64,000 nt of DNA, taken from Thermoanaerobaculia bacterium. Lineage in GTDB: Bacteria; Acidobacteriota; Thermoanaerobaculia; Multivoradales; JAHEKO01. Numbering within the stretch: the stretch's first letter is position 1; the number at the start of each line of letters is the position of its first letter. The stretch spans positions 162,038-226,037 of the forward strand of contig CAMYOG010000002.1 of NCBI GenBank assembly GCA_947259925.1. Direction: 5' to 3'. Below the pieces are notes generated by a model. That model ran no database searches. It was not told where the DNA came from and worked only from the letters and a program-made list of their open reading frames with translations. A program made the position numbers and the translations under genes. Positions 1 through 9,167 of this stretch are shown one piece after another.

Positions 1-1
1 C

Positions 2-700
2 GTCGACGACCGGCACGCCGAGTGGGGCTACCCGCCGATCATCAAGGGCCGCAAGTGGCGCCCTCCGAACGCCTCCCGGTACGTCAGGAAGTTCCAGAGC
101 CGGCGCAGCCTGCTGGTCTGGAAAGTCTTCGGCGAGCGGCTCGACGGCTGGACCAACGACGATCATCCGACCGAGCGGGTGCCCGGCGACGCGTCGACCC
201 TGCCGCCCGGGGCCGATCCGAACGATGCCGACCTGGACTTCGACGGCAAGATCTGTCCACCCCCGGGCACCGCGCCGGCGCTGACCGAGGAGGAGAAGCG
301 GACGATCGCGCGCTGGATCGACCTGGGAGCGCCGATCGATTCGGGTCGCGAGCGGGGCACCGAGGCCTGGGGTTTCTTCCGCGACTCCCAGCGACCGACC
401 CTCACCGTCAGCTCGCCGCGAGCGGGAGCTGGCAGCGAGCCGCTCGACGCGATCCGGTTCGCCGCCTTCGATGCCTACTCGGGGCTCGACGAGCAGAGCT
501 TCTCGGTGATGGCGAGCTTCCCGGTCGCCGGCCTGGCGCCGGGCGAGGAGCTGGGGTCGCTCTTCCGGCCGTCGGGCGACCATGTCTGGTCGCTCGAGCT
601 CGACGAGCCGATCGCGATCGACGATGGGCTGCTGGTGGTGAGCGTCAGCGACCGCCAGGGCAATCGCACCACGGTGGAGCGCTCCTTCAGCCGGCCGTAG
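2..700 (+). CDS. Hydrazine-synthase-alpha-like protein, C-terminal part (5' truncated)
   Basis: The frame is open from the left edge to a TAG at 698-700, giving 232 residues of C-terminus; the start lies outside the window. The visible part aligns closely with residues of the full-length gene at 22002-25829: both carry the PNASRY, FQSRRSLL, DPNDAD-DFDG, CPPPG, RWIDLGAPID and DAYSG blocks in the same order. That paralogue has two CXXCH haem motifs upstream of this region, so this gene probably had them too, but that is inference. It ends where the paralogue continues into an extra C-terminal lectin-like domain, so it lacks that module. By family resemblance it would be a secreted periplasmic or surface redox protein. 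It converges on the carbamoyltransferase gene with a single base between stop codons. Confidence 0.75.
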   Translation, partial: VDDRHAEWGYPPIIKGRKWRPPNASRYVRKFQSRRSLLVWKVFGERLDGWTNDDHPTERVPGDASTLPPGADPNDADLDFDGKICPPPGTAPALTEEEKRTIARWIDLGAPIDSGRERGTEAWGFFRDSQRPTLTVSSPRAGAGSEPLDAIRFAAFDAYSGLDEQSFSVMASFPVAGLAPGEELGSLFRPSGDHVWSLELDEPIAIDDGLLVVSVSDRQGNRTTVERSFSRP

Positions 701-701
701 C

Positions 702-2543
702 TCAGGCGGGTGGTCGCTCGCGCGCTTCGCTCGGCGCCTCGACCAGGAATGGGCCGATCGCCAGGGCGTCCAGGTGGCCGCGCACGAATGCCCGGATGGC
801 GTCGTGCGGCGTGCAGACGATCGGCTCCTCGTGCATGTTGAAGCTGGTGTTGATCAGGCACGGGATGCCGGAGACCTTCTCGTACTCGCGCACGATGTCG
901 TAGTAGACGGGGCTCGCCTCGCGCCGGATCAGCTGGGGTCGCGCGGTGCCGTCGACGTGAACCGCCGCAGGGCAGCTCCGCTTCATCCACTCGGTGCAGT
1001 CGAAGGTGATGGTCATGAACTGGGCCGCGAGCTCGGCGCCGGTGACGCCCTCGTAGCAGCGGTCGCGCGCCTCGTACAGCGTCACCGGCGCGAACGGCAT
1101 GAACTCGGTCCGGCCGAGCCGCTGGTTGAGCCACTGGTTCACGTGCGGCTCACGCGCGTGGTAGAGGATCGAGCGATTGCCCAGCGCCCGGGGCCCGTAC
1201 TCCATCCGGCCGTCGAAGCGGGCGACCACCTGGCCGTCGTGGATCCGCCGCGCCACCTCGGCCGCCAGGTCGGGTGCTTCGCGGAACTCGAGCCCCTCGC
1301 GCTCGAGCTCGTCGGCGATCTCGCGCTCCGAGAACTCGGGACCGTAGAAGGCGTCCTCGATCGGCGTTCCGTCGCCGCCGCCGAGAGTCTCGAGCAGGGC
1401 GACTCCGGTGCCACAGCCGCCGTCGCCCATGTTCGGATAGACGAAGATGCGCTCCACGCCCGCGACCTCGTGGATCCGCTGGTTCATCTTGACGTTGGCC
1501 ACCACACCGCCCGACAGCACGACCGCATTGCAGCTGGTCTCGCCTGTCCAGTGGCCGACGATCTCGGCGACGATCACCTCCAGGGCGTGCTGATACGCCG
1601 CCGCGACGTCCACCATCGGGAAGTGGGAGGCGAGATGGCGCGAAAAGTAGAGGTTCAGGTTCTGCACCATCCGCAGGTCGCCGGGGTGCGTGCGATCGAA
1701 GCGTGACAGGAGCACGTCGCCGAGGACGCGCGGATCGCCGTAGGCGGCGAGACCGACGATCTTGCCGCCGTGGCGGGTCGGGTTGTAGCCGAGTGACGAG
1801 GTGACCGACTCGTAGTAGGTGCCGAGCGAGAACGGAAAGTGGAAGTCGTGCAGCCGCCGGATCTCGCCGCCCTCGCCGAGGCTGATCGAGCCCGACAGAC
1901 CGCTGCCGTAGCCGTCCAGGGTGACGATCAGCGCCCGGTCGAAGCCGCTGGTCAGATAGGAGTTGGCGGCGTGCGAGAGGTGGTGCTCGTAACGTCGCAG
2001 CTTGTCGCCCAGGCCGAGCTCCCCGAGCGAGCTCTCGAGCTCGGCGTTCCAGTGGCGATGGGCGGCGGCGGCGGAGCGTGCCCAGGCGCGCGAGGAGCGG
2101 CGCGCGACCCGATCGGAGATCCAGGGCGAGACGCCCGCGGCGGCGTAGACGAGCTCCTTGAGGGCCCCCTTGCGCATGCGCGCGTTGGGCTCCCGCAGGC
2201 CGAAGATCTCGCCGTTGCGATCGGGTACCCGGTCTCGCGCGGCCGCCAGGGCGGGTCGCAGATCGGGTTGATGGCCGTCCAGCAGACGGGCCTCTTCCGC
2301 CAGGCCGCGCTCGATCAGCTCGACCTCACGGGGCCAGTCGAAGAAGGGGTACGCCACCAGATCGATCTCGGCCGGCGTGGTGCCGGTGGCCGCCAGCGCG
2401 GCGGCCACGGCTTGGTGCGGAAACCCGGCGTGCTGCTTGCGCCGGCTGTAGCGCTCCTCGGCGGCGGCGAACAGGACCTTGCCGTCCTCGACCAGCGAAG
2501 CGGTGGCGTCCTTGTCGAGAGGCGAGATACCGAGGACCTTCAT
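702..2543 (-). CDS. Carbamoyltransferase (NodU/CmcH family)
   Basis: 613 residues. The protein opens with MKVLGISPLDKDATASLV, the ASKHA-fold N-terminus of NodU/CmcH/HypF-type O-carbamoyltransferases, and ends in the conserved C-terminal carbamoyltransferase domain (ARFDGRMEYGPRALGNRS, INTSFNMHEEPIV). The family transfers a carbamoyl group from carbamoyl phosphate to a hydroxyl, often on a sugar or secondary metabolite. The start is set by the ATG at 2543, which overlaps the stop of the upstream deacetylase gene (ATGA), so the two are probably co-translated. An open frame continues further upstream but lies inside the deacetylase gene and lacks family sequence. Position beside a polysaccharide locus suggests it decorates a glycan; the substrate cannot be read from sequence. 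Confidence 0.9.
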   Translation of the reverse strand: MKVLGISPLDKDATASLVEDGKVLFAAAEERYSRRKQHAGFPHQAVAAALAATGTTPAEIDLVAYPFFDWPREVELIERGLAEEARLLDGHQPDLRPALAAARDRVPDRNGEIFGLREPNARMRKGALKELVYAAAGVSPWISDRVARRSSRAWARSAAAAHRHWNAELESSLGELGLGDKLRRYEHHLSHAANSYLTSGFDRALIVTLDGYGSGLSGSISLGEGGEIRRLHDFHFPFSLGTYYESVTSSLGYNPTRHGGKIVGLAAYGDPRVLGDVLLSRFDRTHPGDLRMVQNLNLYFSRHLASHFPMVDVAAAYQHALEVIVAEIVGHWTGETSCNAVVLSGGVVANVKMNQRIHEVAGVERIFVYPNMGDGGCGTGVALLETLGGGDGTPIEDAFYGPEFSEREIADELEREGLEFREAPDLAAEVARRIHDGQVVARFDGRMEYGPRALGNRSILYHAREPHVNQWLNQRLGRTEFMPFAPVTLYEARDRCYEGVTGAELAAQFMTITFDCTEWMKRSCPAAVHVDGTARPQLIRREASPVYYDIVREYEKVSGIPCLINTSFNMHEEPIVCTPHDAIRAFVRGHLDALAIGPFLVEAPSEARERPPA

Positions 2544-3562
2544 GGCGTCGGCCCACCCCGGCTCTCGAGAACGCTTTTGAGCTCGAGCGGCGTCGTCGGG
2601 ACGCCGTTCAGCCGGCCGAAGAAGAACTCGAAGTAGCTCTCGAAGCGGCCCAGGAATCGGCCGAGCTCGGCGGTCGAGCGCACGTACGGGGTACAGCCGG
2701 GCATCAGCGACGGCGAGTGGTAGCTGAAGGTGAAGACGCGGGTGCCCCGGTCCATCAGGTGCCGCGTCAGCTTGCGCAGCTCGTGGGCTTCGAATCCCTC
2801 GGGTGAGAGCCGCAACCGGTCGACCGCTCCGATGCGCGCGAGCACGCCCGGCAACCGGCTCCACGCCAGTCCGGGTTGTGCCGCTCGCCGATAGACGCCG
2901 TGGGCCGATTCTCCCAGCCAGCCGACGTAGGAGCCACTGCTGGGGACGCCGAGCAGGCGGCGACGGTCGCCGAACCAGTACGGATCGGCGTCGAAGCCGG
3001 AGAAGTCCGGGCCGCCCTCGCTCCGGTAGTCGTACGGTGGGTTGGCGGAGAGATCGACCTCGAACCCCTGCTGCTCGAGGATCGATGCGGTGTTGCCGCC
3101 GAAGCCGTAGCGCCCCGCCTTGTAGACCGTCGGCGTGAGACCGAAGGCGCGCTCGATCTGCTCCGAGAGGCGCGCCAGCTTCTCCGCTTCGAGCCGGCGC
3201 GGCAGGTTGCCGGGGAAGGAATTGCGCGGGCTCAGCTCTTCGTCGAACGGCGGCGAGACCCAGGGGTGGAGGTGGGCACCGACGGTCGCCGCACCGTCGG
3301 CGACCCAATCGCCGATCGGTCGGTATCCCGCCTCCTGCGAGGCGACCGGATAGTCGACGACGTAGGTCGGGCCGATGCCGAAGTCGGCGCACAGGCGCTG
3401 CGCGCGATTCTGGTGACTCATGGCCTCGACGGTGGTGGCGTTGCGGTCGAAGGGAGCACCCCAGTCGAACTCCTCTTCGGTGTCGACGACGACCAGGAGT
3501 CGTGGAGGCTCGTCGGTGGGCAGGAGCGCGGGCATCCTTCCAAGGGATTCCTGCCCTGTCAT
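2540..3562 (-). CDS. Polysaccharide-deacetylase-like protein (WalW type)
   Basis: 340 residues from an ATG at 3562. The N-terminus LLVVVDTEEEFDW gives the Asp of a metal-dependent deacetylase (NodB-like barrel), followed by GAHLHPWVSPP, which supplies the His ligands, and FTFSYHSPSLMPG near the C-terminus. This matches WalW-type deacetylase-like proteins found in exopolysaccharide loci. The likely reaction is N- or O-deacetylation of a sugar unit. It overlaps the carbamoyltransferase gene by 4 bases, implying joint action on one glycan. No Shine-Dalgarno sequence is evident. It is divergent from the DUF4091 gene across 55 bases. Confidence 0.8.
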   Translation of the reverse strand: MTGQESLGRMPALLPTDEPPRLLVVVDTEEEFDWGAPFDRNATTVEAMSHQNRAQRLCADFGIGPTYVVDYPVASQEAGYRPIGDWVADGAATVGAHLHPWVSPPFDEELSPRNSFPGNLPRRLEAEKLARLSEQIERAFGLTPTVYKAGRYGFGGNTASILEQQGFEVDLSANPPYDYRSEGGPDFSGFDADPYWFGDRRRLLGVPSSGSYVGWLGESAHGVYRRAAQPGLAWSRLPGVLARIGAVDRLRLSPEGFEAHELRKLTRHLMDRGTRVFTFSYHSPSLMPGCTPYVRSTAELGRFLGRFESYFEFFFGRLNGVPTTPLELKSVLESRGGPTP

Positions 3563-3617
3563 CTGCGAGGGGAAGCTAGCACAGCGTTTCGGGAGCCGAA
3601 GTTAGAATGGCAACACG

Positions 3618-6560
3618 GTGCGATCCGGTCGCCTCCCGTTTCTGATTCCACTTAGCCTACTCGTAGTGTTCCTCCTCGGCGAGGTTGGTGCCGGCCTGCC
3701 CTCGGCCGGCGCCGAGTCGACTTCGGGCCGAGCGGTGCAGATCAGGCTGCCGGTCCGGCGTGACACCATCGTCTCGGCGGCGCGCGGTGAGCGCGACGCC
3801 AACCTGGGCGGGTCCCAGCGGCTCAAGACCAAGGGGATCGTCGAGTTGTCGCTCTTCGACATCAACGTCGAGCGGCTCCGCGGTGCTCTGCTCGAATCGC
3901 CGGTCCTGCACGTCCGCGGCGCCTCGGACGACCCACAGCGGCGGGTGACAGTGTCGACGGTGGCGGCGGAGTGGACCGAGGGGACGTCGACCGGATACCG
4001 CGCCGCGCCGGGTAGCGCCAGCTTCAACTGGGCCGCCCAGGGGACACGTCGCTGGGCCTATCCGGGGAGCGACGTCACGGCGGTGATCAACGGCCGCGGG
4101 CATACTCTCTGGGCGTTTGCCGACGCGACCCCCCGGGATCGGGATGGCTGGCAGAGGATCGCGATCGATCCGCGGGTGCTGGCCGCCCGGGTCGCCGGCA
4201 TCAGCGGCGGATTCGCGCTGACCGACGACGTCGGTAGCGAGTACGAGCGCGTCGCCGGCGAGTTCCGCTACCACGTCTTCCCAAACCGATTCCTCTGGAG
4301 CCGCGAGGGCGAGGCCGACTCGGCTCCTTTCCTGACCGTTGGCATCGCGGGCGCCGACCGTGAGGCGCCGGAGAGCGTGCGGCTGACGCCGGCCTCGGAG
4401 AGGCGTCGGCGGGACCTCCGGCCGGGCGAGACCGCGGTCGTGATTCGGACGCCCGCGGATCGCGGAGGGGCGGGGACCCTGGGTTTCGACCTCCGGTTTG
4501 CCCGCCGGCCACCGTTTGAATGGCAGACCGCGGAAGAGGTCCCGCGGTACCTGATTCCGATCGCCCACGAGGACGGGGAGCCGGTCGAGGTCACCCTCCG
4601 CGATCTCGACCTCGAGCCCGGCTCGATCGTCGAGGTCGGGGCACGGGCGGTCGACGCGGCCGGCAACCGAGGTCCGATCTCGTTCACGTCGGTCGAGGTT
4701 CGGGGCGAGCTCGCGTCGCTCGAGCTCGCGGCCGCTCCGGACGGGGCGGTACCCCGAGTGAACACTCTGGTCGGTTCGGGACCGGTTCTGGCAGGCTACG
4801 AGGTGGCGGTCGTCGATCCTCTCGACAAGCTCCACCCGGTGACCGGCGAGATGATCCCCGCGCGCGACCCCGACTACCGACGCCGGAACCACCTCTGGGA
4901 CGCCACCGCGCGTACCGTCCGGCTCGCCGCCGCGCGCAACGAGTTCACCGCCTTCCAGGTGGTCGTGGGGGAGGGGAGCGGTCGGCTCGAGGCCGAGGTC
5001 CGGTTCGATGCCGAGAGTCGGGCCTGCGCGGTGACCGCCGAGCTCCTCCGCTATGTGGCGATTCCGAGCGAGCGGGGAGCGCTCCCCGACCCGCTGGTGC
5101 CGATCGAATCATCGGTCGCTTCGAACCAGACGCCCGAGGCTCGTAGCCGCTCCCTGTTGGTCGACCTCTACGTGCCCCACGACTGTCCGCCCGGAAGCTA
5201 CGCCGCGGTGCTGGAGCTGGCGGTCGGCACCGAGAGCGTCGAGCTGGCGGTCGAGCTCGAGGTCTGGAGCTTCACCCTTCCCGACTACCTGTCGTTCATT
5301 CCGCAGATGAACTCCTACGGTCTGCCGCCGCCGCCGGGCGATCTCGACTACTACCGCCTGGCGCACCGGCATCGGACCTGCCTCAACATGGTCCCGTACA
5401 GCTGGCGCGGCGAGGTCTTCCGCGGCTACCGACCCGGTACCCCGGGGCGCGACGCCTGGCGCGAGTGGGACGAGCGCTTCGGCCCGCTGCTGGACGGCTC
5501 GGCGTTCGCCGATCTGCCCCGCAGCGGCGTCCCGGTCGACGCCTTCTACTTGCCGCTCAACGAGAACTGGCCGGCTGCCATCGAGGACGGGTTCGGGGGT
5601 GGCTACTGGGCCGAGCGGGCGCTCTCCGAGAGCTACCGAGAGCGTTTCGTCGCCGGCGTCGAGCGCTTCGCGGAGCACCTGTTCGCTCGTGGCTGGGACG
5701 ACACCTTTTTCGAGTTCTATCTCAACAACAAGCTCTACCACCGGCGTGAAGGCTGGAGTCGCTCGTCCGCCTACTGGGTGTTCGACGAGCCGATCAACAC
5801 CCAGGACTTCTGGGCGCTGCGCTGGTACGGCAAGGCGTTTCACGAAGGGGTGGCGCGAGCGGCCGCCGGACATCCGGCCGGGCGCGCGAAGCTCGCCTTC
5901 CGGGCCGACATTTCGCGTCCCGAGTGGCAGCGCGATCTGCTCGACGGCCTCCTGGACGTCAACGTCGTGGGCATCGGCTTCGCTCCCTACCTGCGCGCCG
6001 TCATGGAGCGCCGAGACGAGTACGGCGAGCTGGTCTACAACTACGGAACCTCCAATCGGGTGGAGAGTCCCAACGTCCAGCCGGCCGCCTGGGTGCTCTG
6101 GGCCTGGAGCGTCGGCGCCGACGGAGTGCTGCCCTGGAAGACCGTCGGCAAGGAGAGCTCCTGGCGCAAGGCGAGTCCGCTGGCGCTCTTCTACCCGGGG
6201 CGCGAGCGGGATCGCGGCCCCCGCCCGAGTATCCGGCTCAAGGCGTACCGGCGCGGCCAGCAGGACGTCGAGTACCTGACGCTCCTGGCGGCTGCGACCG
6301 GCCAGCCACGGTGGCGGGTTGGCGAGCTGGTCCGTGCCTGGGCGGGCCTCGAAGCCGTCGCCTCGCAGAGCGGCTCGCAGGACGCCGGCCGGCTCGACTT
6401 CGCCGGCGCCGACCCGGTCGACCTCTGGCGCCTGCGGATCCGGGTGGGAAAGACGCTCGACCGGTTGGCGCCGGAGCCCGAGCGGCGCCTGGTGGAGCTG
6501 AGAACGCCGGTGCGCGACCCGCGTGCGCTCACCGATCCGCCCGTACTGGCGCCGCCCTAG
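3618..6560 (+). CDS. Secreted DUF4091 (GH123-like) protein with DNRLRE-type N-terminal domain
   Basis: 980 residues from a GTG start. Residues 1-32 form a signal peptide with a long hydrophobic core. The next 150 residues (DTIVSAARGERDANLGGSQ and following) resemble a DNRLRE/CBM96-like carbohydrate-binding module. The second half carries the DUF4091 signature, including RTVRLAAARNEFTAFQVVV and the terminal LKAYRRGQQDVEYLTLL block seen in glycoside-hydrolase-like family 123 relatives. It is probably a secreted glycan-binding or glycan-cleaving protein; substrate unknown. A TAGAAT hexamer at 3603-3608 sits so close to the GTG that the message could be leaderless, but no good -35 is present. It converges on the next gene with a 3-base gap. 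Confidence 0.75.
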   Translation: MRSGRLPFLIPLSLLVVFLLGEVGAGLPSAGAESTSGRAVQIRLPVRRDTIVSAARGERDANLGGSQRLKTKGIVELSLFDINVERLRGALLESPVLHVRGASDDPQRRVTVSTVAAEWTEGTSTGYRAAPGSASFNWAAQGTRRWAYPGSDVTAVINGRGHTLWAFADATPRDRDGWQRIAIDPRVLAARVAGISGGFALTDDVGSEYERVAGEFRYHVFPNRFLWSREGEADSAPFLTVGIAGADREAPESVRLTPASERRRRDLRPGETAVVIRTPADRGGAGTLGFDLRFARRPPFEWQTAEEVPRYLIPIAHEDGEPVEVTLRDLDLEPGSIVEVGARAVDAAGNRGPISFTSVEVRGELASLELAAAPDGAVPRVNTLVGSGPVLAGYEVAVVDPLDKLHPVTGEMIPARDPDYRRRNHLWDATARTVRLAAARNEFTAFQVVVGEGSGRLEAEVRFDAESRACAVTAELLRYVAIPSERGALPDPLVPIESSVASNQTPEARSRSLLVDLYVPHDCPPGSYAAVLELAVGTESVELAVELEVWSFTLPDYLSFIPQMNSYGLPPPPGDLDYYRLAHRHRTCLNMVPYSWRGEVFRGYRPGTPGRDAWREWDERFGPLLDGSAFADLPRSGVPVDAFYLPLNENWPAAIEDGFGGGYWAERALSESYRERFVAGVERFAEHLFARGWDDTFFEFYLNNKLYHRREGWSRSSAYWVFDEPINTQDFWALRWYGKAFHEGVARAAAGHPAGRAKLAFRADISRPEWQRDLLDGLLDVNVVGIGFAPYLRAVMERRDEYGELVYNYGTSNRVESPNVQPAAWVLWAWSVGADGVLPWKTVGKESSWRKASPLALFYPGRERDRGPRPSIRLKAYRRGQQDVEYLTLLAAATGQPRWRVGELVRAWAGLEAVASQSGSQDAGRLDFAGADPVDLWRLRIRVGKTLDRLAPEPERRLVELRTPVRDPRALTDPPVLAPP

Positions 6561-6563
6561 CGG

Positions 6564-8075
6564 CTACCACTCCATCGGGTACCGAGGCGGACCGCCGGTC
6601 AGCTCCCGACCGCTGGTCGGCCGGGGAAGCGCGAACACGCCCCACGGATCGACCGCGAGCACCAGTACCGAGCCCGTGGGCGGTTGTGGCCCGCGGCCGT
6701 CGAGGCGCGAGACCATGTGCTCGAACGTCGACTCCGCGACTCGCATCGGTGCCGGCAGTCCGGTCGTCAGCTGGAACGCGTGCGGATTGGGTGTCAGGAC
6801 GCCGGCGCTCTGGAGACCGCCGTCGCCGACGCGCTCGAACAGCCGCGCGAGCTCGGCCCACGGCCCCTGCCGGTTGTAGGGAGCGCGCTCGTGGGCCGCG
6901 ATGTAGGCACCGAGGTTGACCAGCAGCGCCAGCCCGGCGGCGGCCGCGAGCAGGCGGCGGCGGACCGGTTCGAGGCGCTCGAAGCTGCGCCCGAACCGGA
7001 TCGTCACCAGTACCAGGAGCAGGAACGAGACCGGCAGCCAGAAACGGGGCGATCCGCCGTAGCCGTAGACCAGGTTGAGCGCCGCGAGTGCGGCACCGAC
7101 GAGCAGTGCTGCCCGCACTCCCGGTCGCGGCTGGTAGGCGGCTCCGATCAGGAGAAGCGCCAGCGCGAGTGCGGGCCAGCCGCTGCCGCGCCAGGCGAAG
7201 ATCTCCGGCGGCCAGAGCGCGGGCACGACCTGGGACGGCAGGTGATAAATGGTGTAGGTTCGCAGATTCGAGATCATCGAGGCGAGCGAGCCAGTGGCAC
7301 CGCGGACCTCGCTGGTCGGATCCATCGGGTCCGCCATCCGCAGCTGCTGCAGCTGGCTGTAGCCGTCGGGTCCCGGGGCGTCGACGGTCTGATTGCGGGC
7401 GAGCCAGCCGGTGAACGGGATCGCCAGCGCGACCGAAAAGACCAGCCAGGGAGCGAGCCTGCGGCGGGCCGATCCCTCCTGGCTACCGAGGTAGGCGAGC
7501 GGTGCGAGCGCCAGCCCGGCGACATGGCCCTTGATCAGCATGCCGAGACCACAGGCCAGGCCGACCCAGGCCGCTCGGCCGAGCGGCACCCGGTCCCGTG
7601 ACCAGGTCCGATCGATCAGCCACAAGCCGCCCACCAGCCAGAGGAAGAGCGGCACCTCGGCCATCGCCTGGTGGCTGAAGTGCCAGTAGAAGGGGTTGAG
7701 GGCGAGGACCAGGGTCGCGATGTCCGCGGTCGAGGTGTCGGCCAGCCGTCGAGCCCAGAGCCAGACTGGGATCAACCCGATCAGCCCCAGGGTCGCCGTG
7801 ACCCGTTTGGCGCGCTTCCAGTCGAGCGGCAGCTCGGCGCCCGCGGTCGCCGGCGCCAGCAGGAGCGGCATACCCGGCGGCCACATCTCGTGCGCGACGT
7901 AGTCGCTCGGCGGCAGGCTGCGGGTGTAGCCCCTGCCGTGGGTCAGCGAGTGGCTGAGCGCCAGGTAGCTCTCGCTGTCGTGACAGTTGAAGCGCGTGAA
8001 GTCGAGGCGCGCGTTGGGGATGGAGTAGTAGAGCGCGGCCAGCGCGAGCAGCGCGATCGCTCTTCGGAGGCGCAC
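6564..8075 (-). CDS. GT39-like membrane glycosyltransferase (PMT_2/ArnT family)
   Basis: 503 residues from a GTG start, with about ten hydrophobic segments. The first periplasmic loop carries NCHDSESYLALSHSL, with the acidic residues expected in the GT-C family that includes ArnT and protein mannosyltransferases, and WPPGMPLLL follows. These enzymes use polyprenyl-phosphate sugars as donors on the periplasmic face. Here it probably attaches a sugar to the locus polysaccharide or a surface acceptor, but donor and acceptor are unknown. It lies upstream in sense of the DUF4091 gene's end and downstream of the FemAB-like gene (21-base gap), so the two may be co-transcribed. Confidence 0.75.
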   Translation of the reverse strand: MRLRRAIALLALAALYYSIPNARLDFTRFNCHDSESYLALSHSLTHGRGYTRSLPPSDYVAHEMWPPGMPLLLAPATAGAELPLDWKRAKRVTATLGLIGLIPVWLWARRLADTSTADIATLVLALNPFYWHFSHQAMAEVPLFLWLVGGLWLIDRTWSRDRVPLGRAAWVGLACGLGMLIKGHVAGLALAPLAYLGSQEGSARRRLAPWLVFSVALAIPFTGWLARNQTVDAPGPDGYSQLQQLRMADPMDPTSEVRGATGSLASMISNLRTYTIYHLPSQVVPALWPPEIFAWRGSGWPALALALLLIGAAYQPRPGVRAALLVGAALAALNLVYGYGGSPRFWLPVSFLLLVLVTIRFGRSFERLEPVRRRLLAAAAGLALLVNLGAYIAAHERAPYNRQGPWAELARLFERVGDGGLQSAGVLTPNPHAFQLTTGLPAPMRVAESTFEHMVSRLDGRGPQPPTGSVLVLAVDPWGVFALPRPTSGRELTGGPPRYPMEW

Positions 8076-8096
8076 GACGTCAGGCTATCCGATCCG

Positions 8097-9155
8097 TCAC
8101 TGCGGCAGACGTCCGCGTACCGCCGGGCCTAGCCGGTTGGCGATTCCGAGCGGCAGGCGTTTCCAGACCGCTACCAGCACGCGATCGACGGCCGATACCT
8201 GACCGTGTGACTCGGGCCGCGAGCCCCGGCGGTCCACCCGGCGCCAGGCGAGACGCACCGGGGTCGCTCCCCACTGCTTCTTGAAGTGGAAGGTGCCGCT
8301 GCCGGTGCTCGACCGGCCGAAGTCGAAGCTGTCGAGGCCGGCGCGCGCGGAGTGCTCGAGGATCGCCCAGTAGAGGGAGTGGTTGGGGCAAAGGTGGCGA
8401 GCCGATCGGAGCGCCGAGGCCCATGGAACGGTCATCACGCCGCCGGCGGCGATACCGATTCCGCCGGCGACGCAGCGGCCCGACTCCGTCCGGGTCAGGA
8501 ACAGGTGTGCGTCGTCCCCGAAGGCGTCGAGCACCGCGCTCAGAAAGCGGATCGAGTGCACCGGCGACCCGAGGTCGCGCATGTTGCGGGCGAAGATCTC
8601 GTAGAAGGCGGGTAGCCGGTCGGCCGTGAACCGCGCGGTGGTCAGCCCCGATTTACGGGCCTTGCGGACCTGGTTGCGGACCTTCGAGCCGAGCGTCTTC
8701 CAGAGGGCTTCCGGATCGTCGTCCAACACCTTGAGGAAGCGGAACCGACCAGGCGCCTCTCCGTCGTCGTCGCCGGCACCACTCTCCCGGAGCTCCACCG
8801 AGCGTGCTGCCCGGCTTTCGGCGAGATCGAGAGCCGCATGCACCAGCGCGGCCTGGACTTCCTCGTCGACCGCGAGCGGTCCACCCAGGTCGAGGTAGGG
8901 CATCGAGACGAGCCGCCGTCCACCGAGGCGGCCGGGCATCCAGACCAGGGGCAGGACGCCCACCAGCCGGTCCACCCGCCGAGCGCGCAGGAAGGTGCAC
9001 GAGCGGCCGTAGGCGACCTCGGTGATGCGTCGCCACTCGAACCGATGACAGTAGCTGGCGTCGGGGTGGGTGGCGACGAACTCGTTCCACGACGCCCCGT
9101 CCGTCGGCGGCGTCGGCTCGACCAGGAGCGCGCCGTCCGCCGGGCTTCTGGACAT
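8097..9155 (-). CDS. FemAB-like GNAT acyltransferase, XrtA/PEP-CTERM-system type
   Basis: 352 residues from ATG at 9155. The sequence pattern WNEFVATHPDASYCHRFEW near the start, SKVRNQVRKARKSGL in the middle and LDSFDFGRSSTGSGTFHFKK near the end is typical of the FemAB-related proteins associated with exosortase A exopolysaccharide loci. The family has the fold of aminoacyl-tRNA-dependent peptide-bridge transferases; what this branch acylates is not established. It lies 12 bases downstream of the barrel gene and is probably in one operon with it. Confidence 0.85.
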   Translation of the reverse strand: MSRSPADGALLVEPTPPTDGASWNEFVATHPDASYCHRFEWRRITEVAYGRSCTFLRARRVDRLVGVLPLVWMPGRLGGRRLVSMPYLDLGGPLAVDEEVQAALVHAALDLAESRAARSVELRESGAGDDDGEAPGRFRFLKVLDDDPEALWKTLGSKVRNQVRKARKSGLTTARFTADRLPAFYEIFARNMRDLGSPVHSIRFLSAVLDAFGDDAHLFLTRTESGRCVAGGIGIAAGGVMTVPWASALRSARHLCPNHSLYWAILEHSARAGLDSFDFGRSSTGSGTFHFKKQWGATPVRLAWRRVDRRGSRPESHGQVSAVDRVLVAVWKRLPLGIANRLGPAVRGRLPQ

Positions 9156-9167
9156 CGGGTAAGCGAC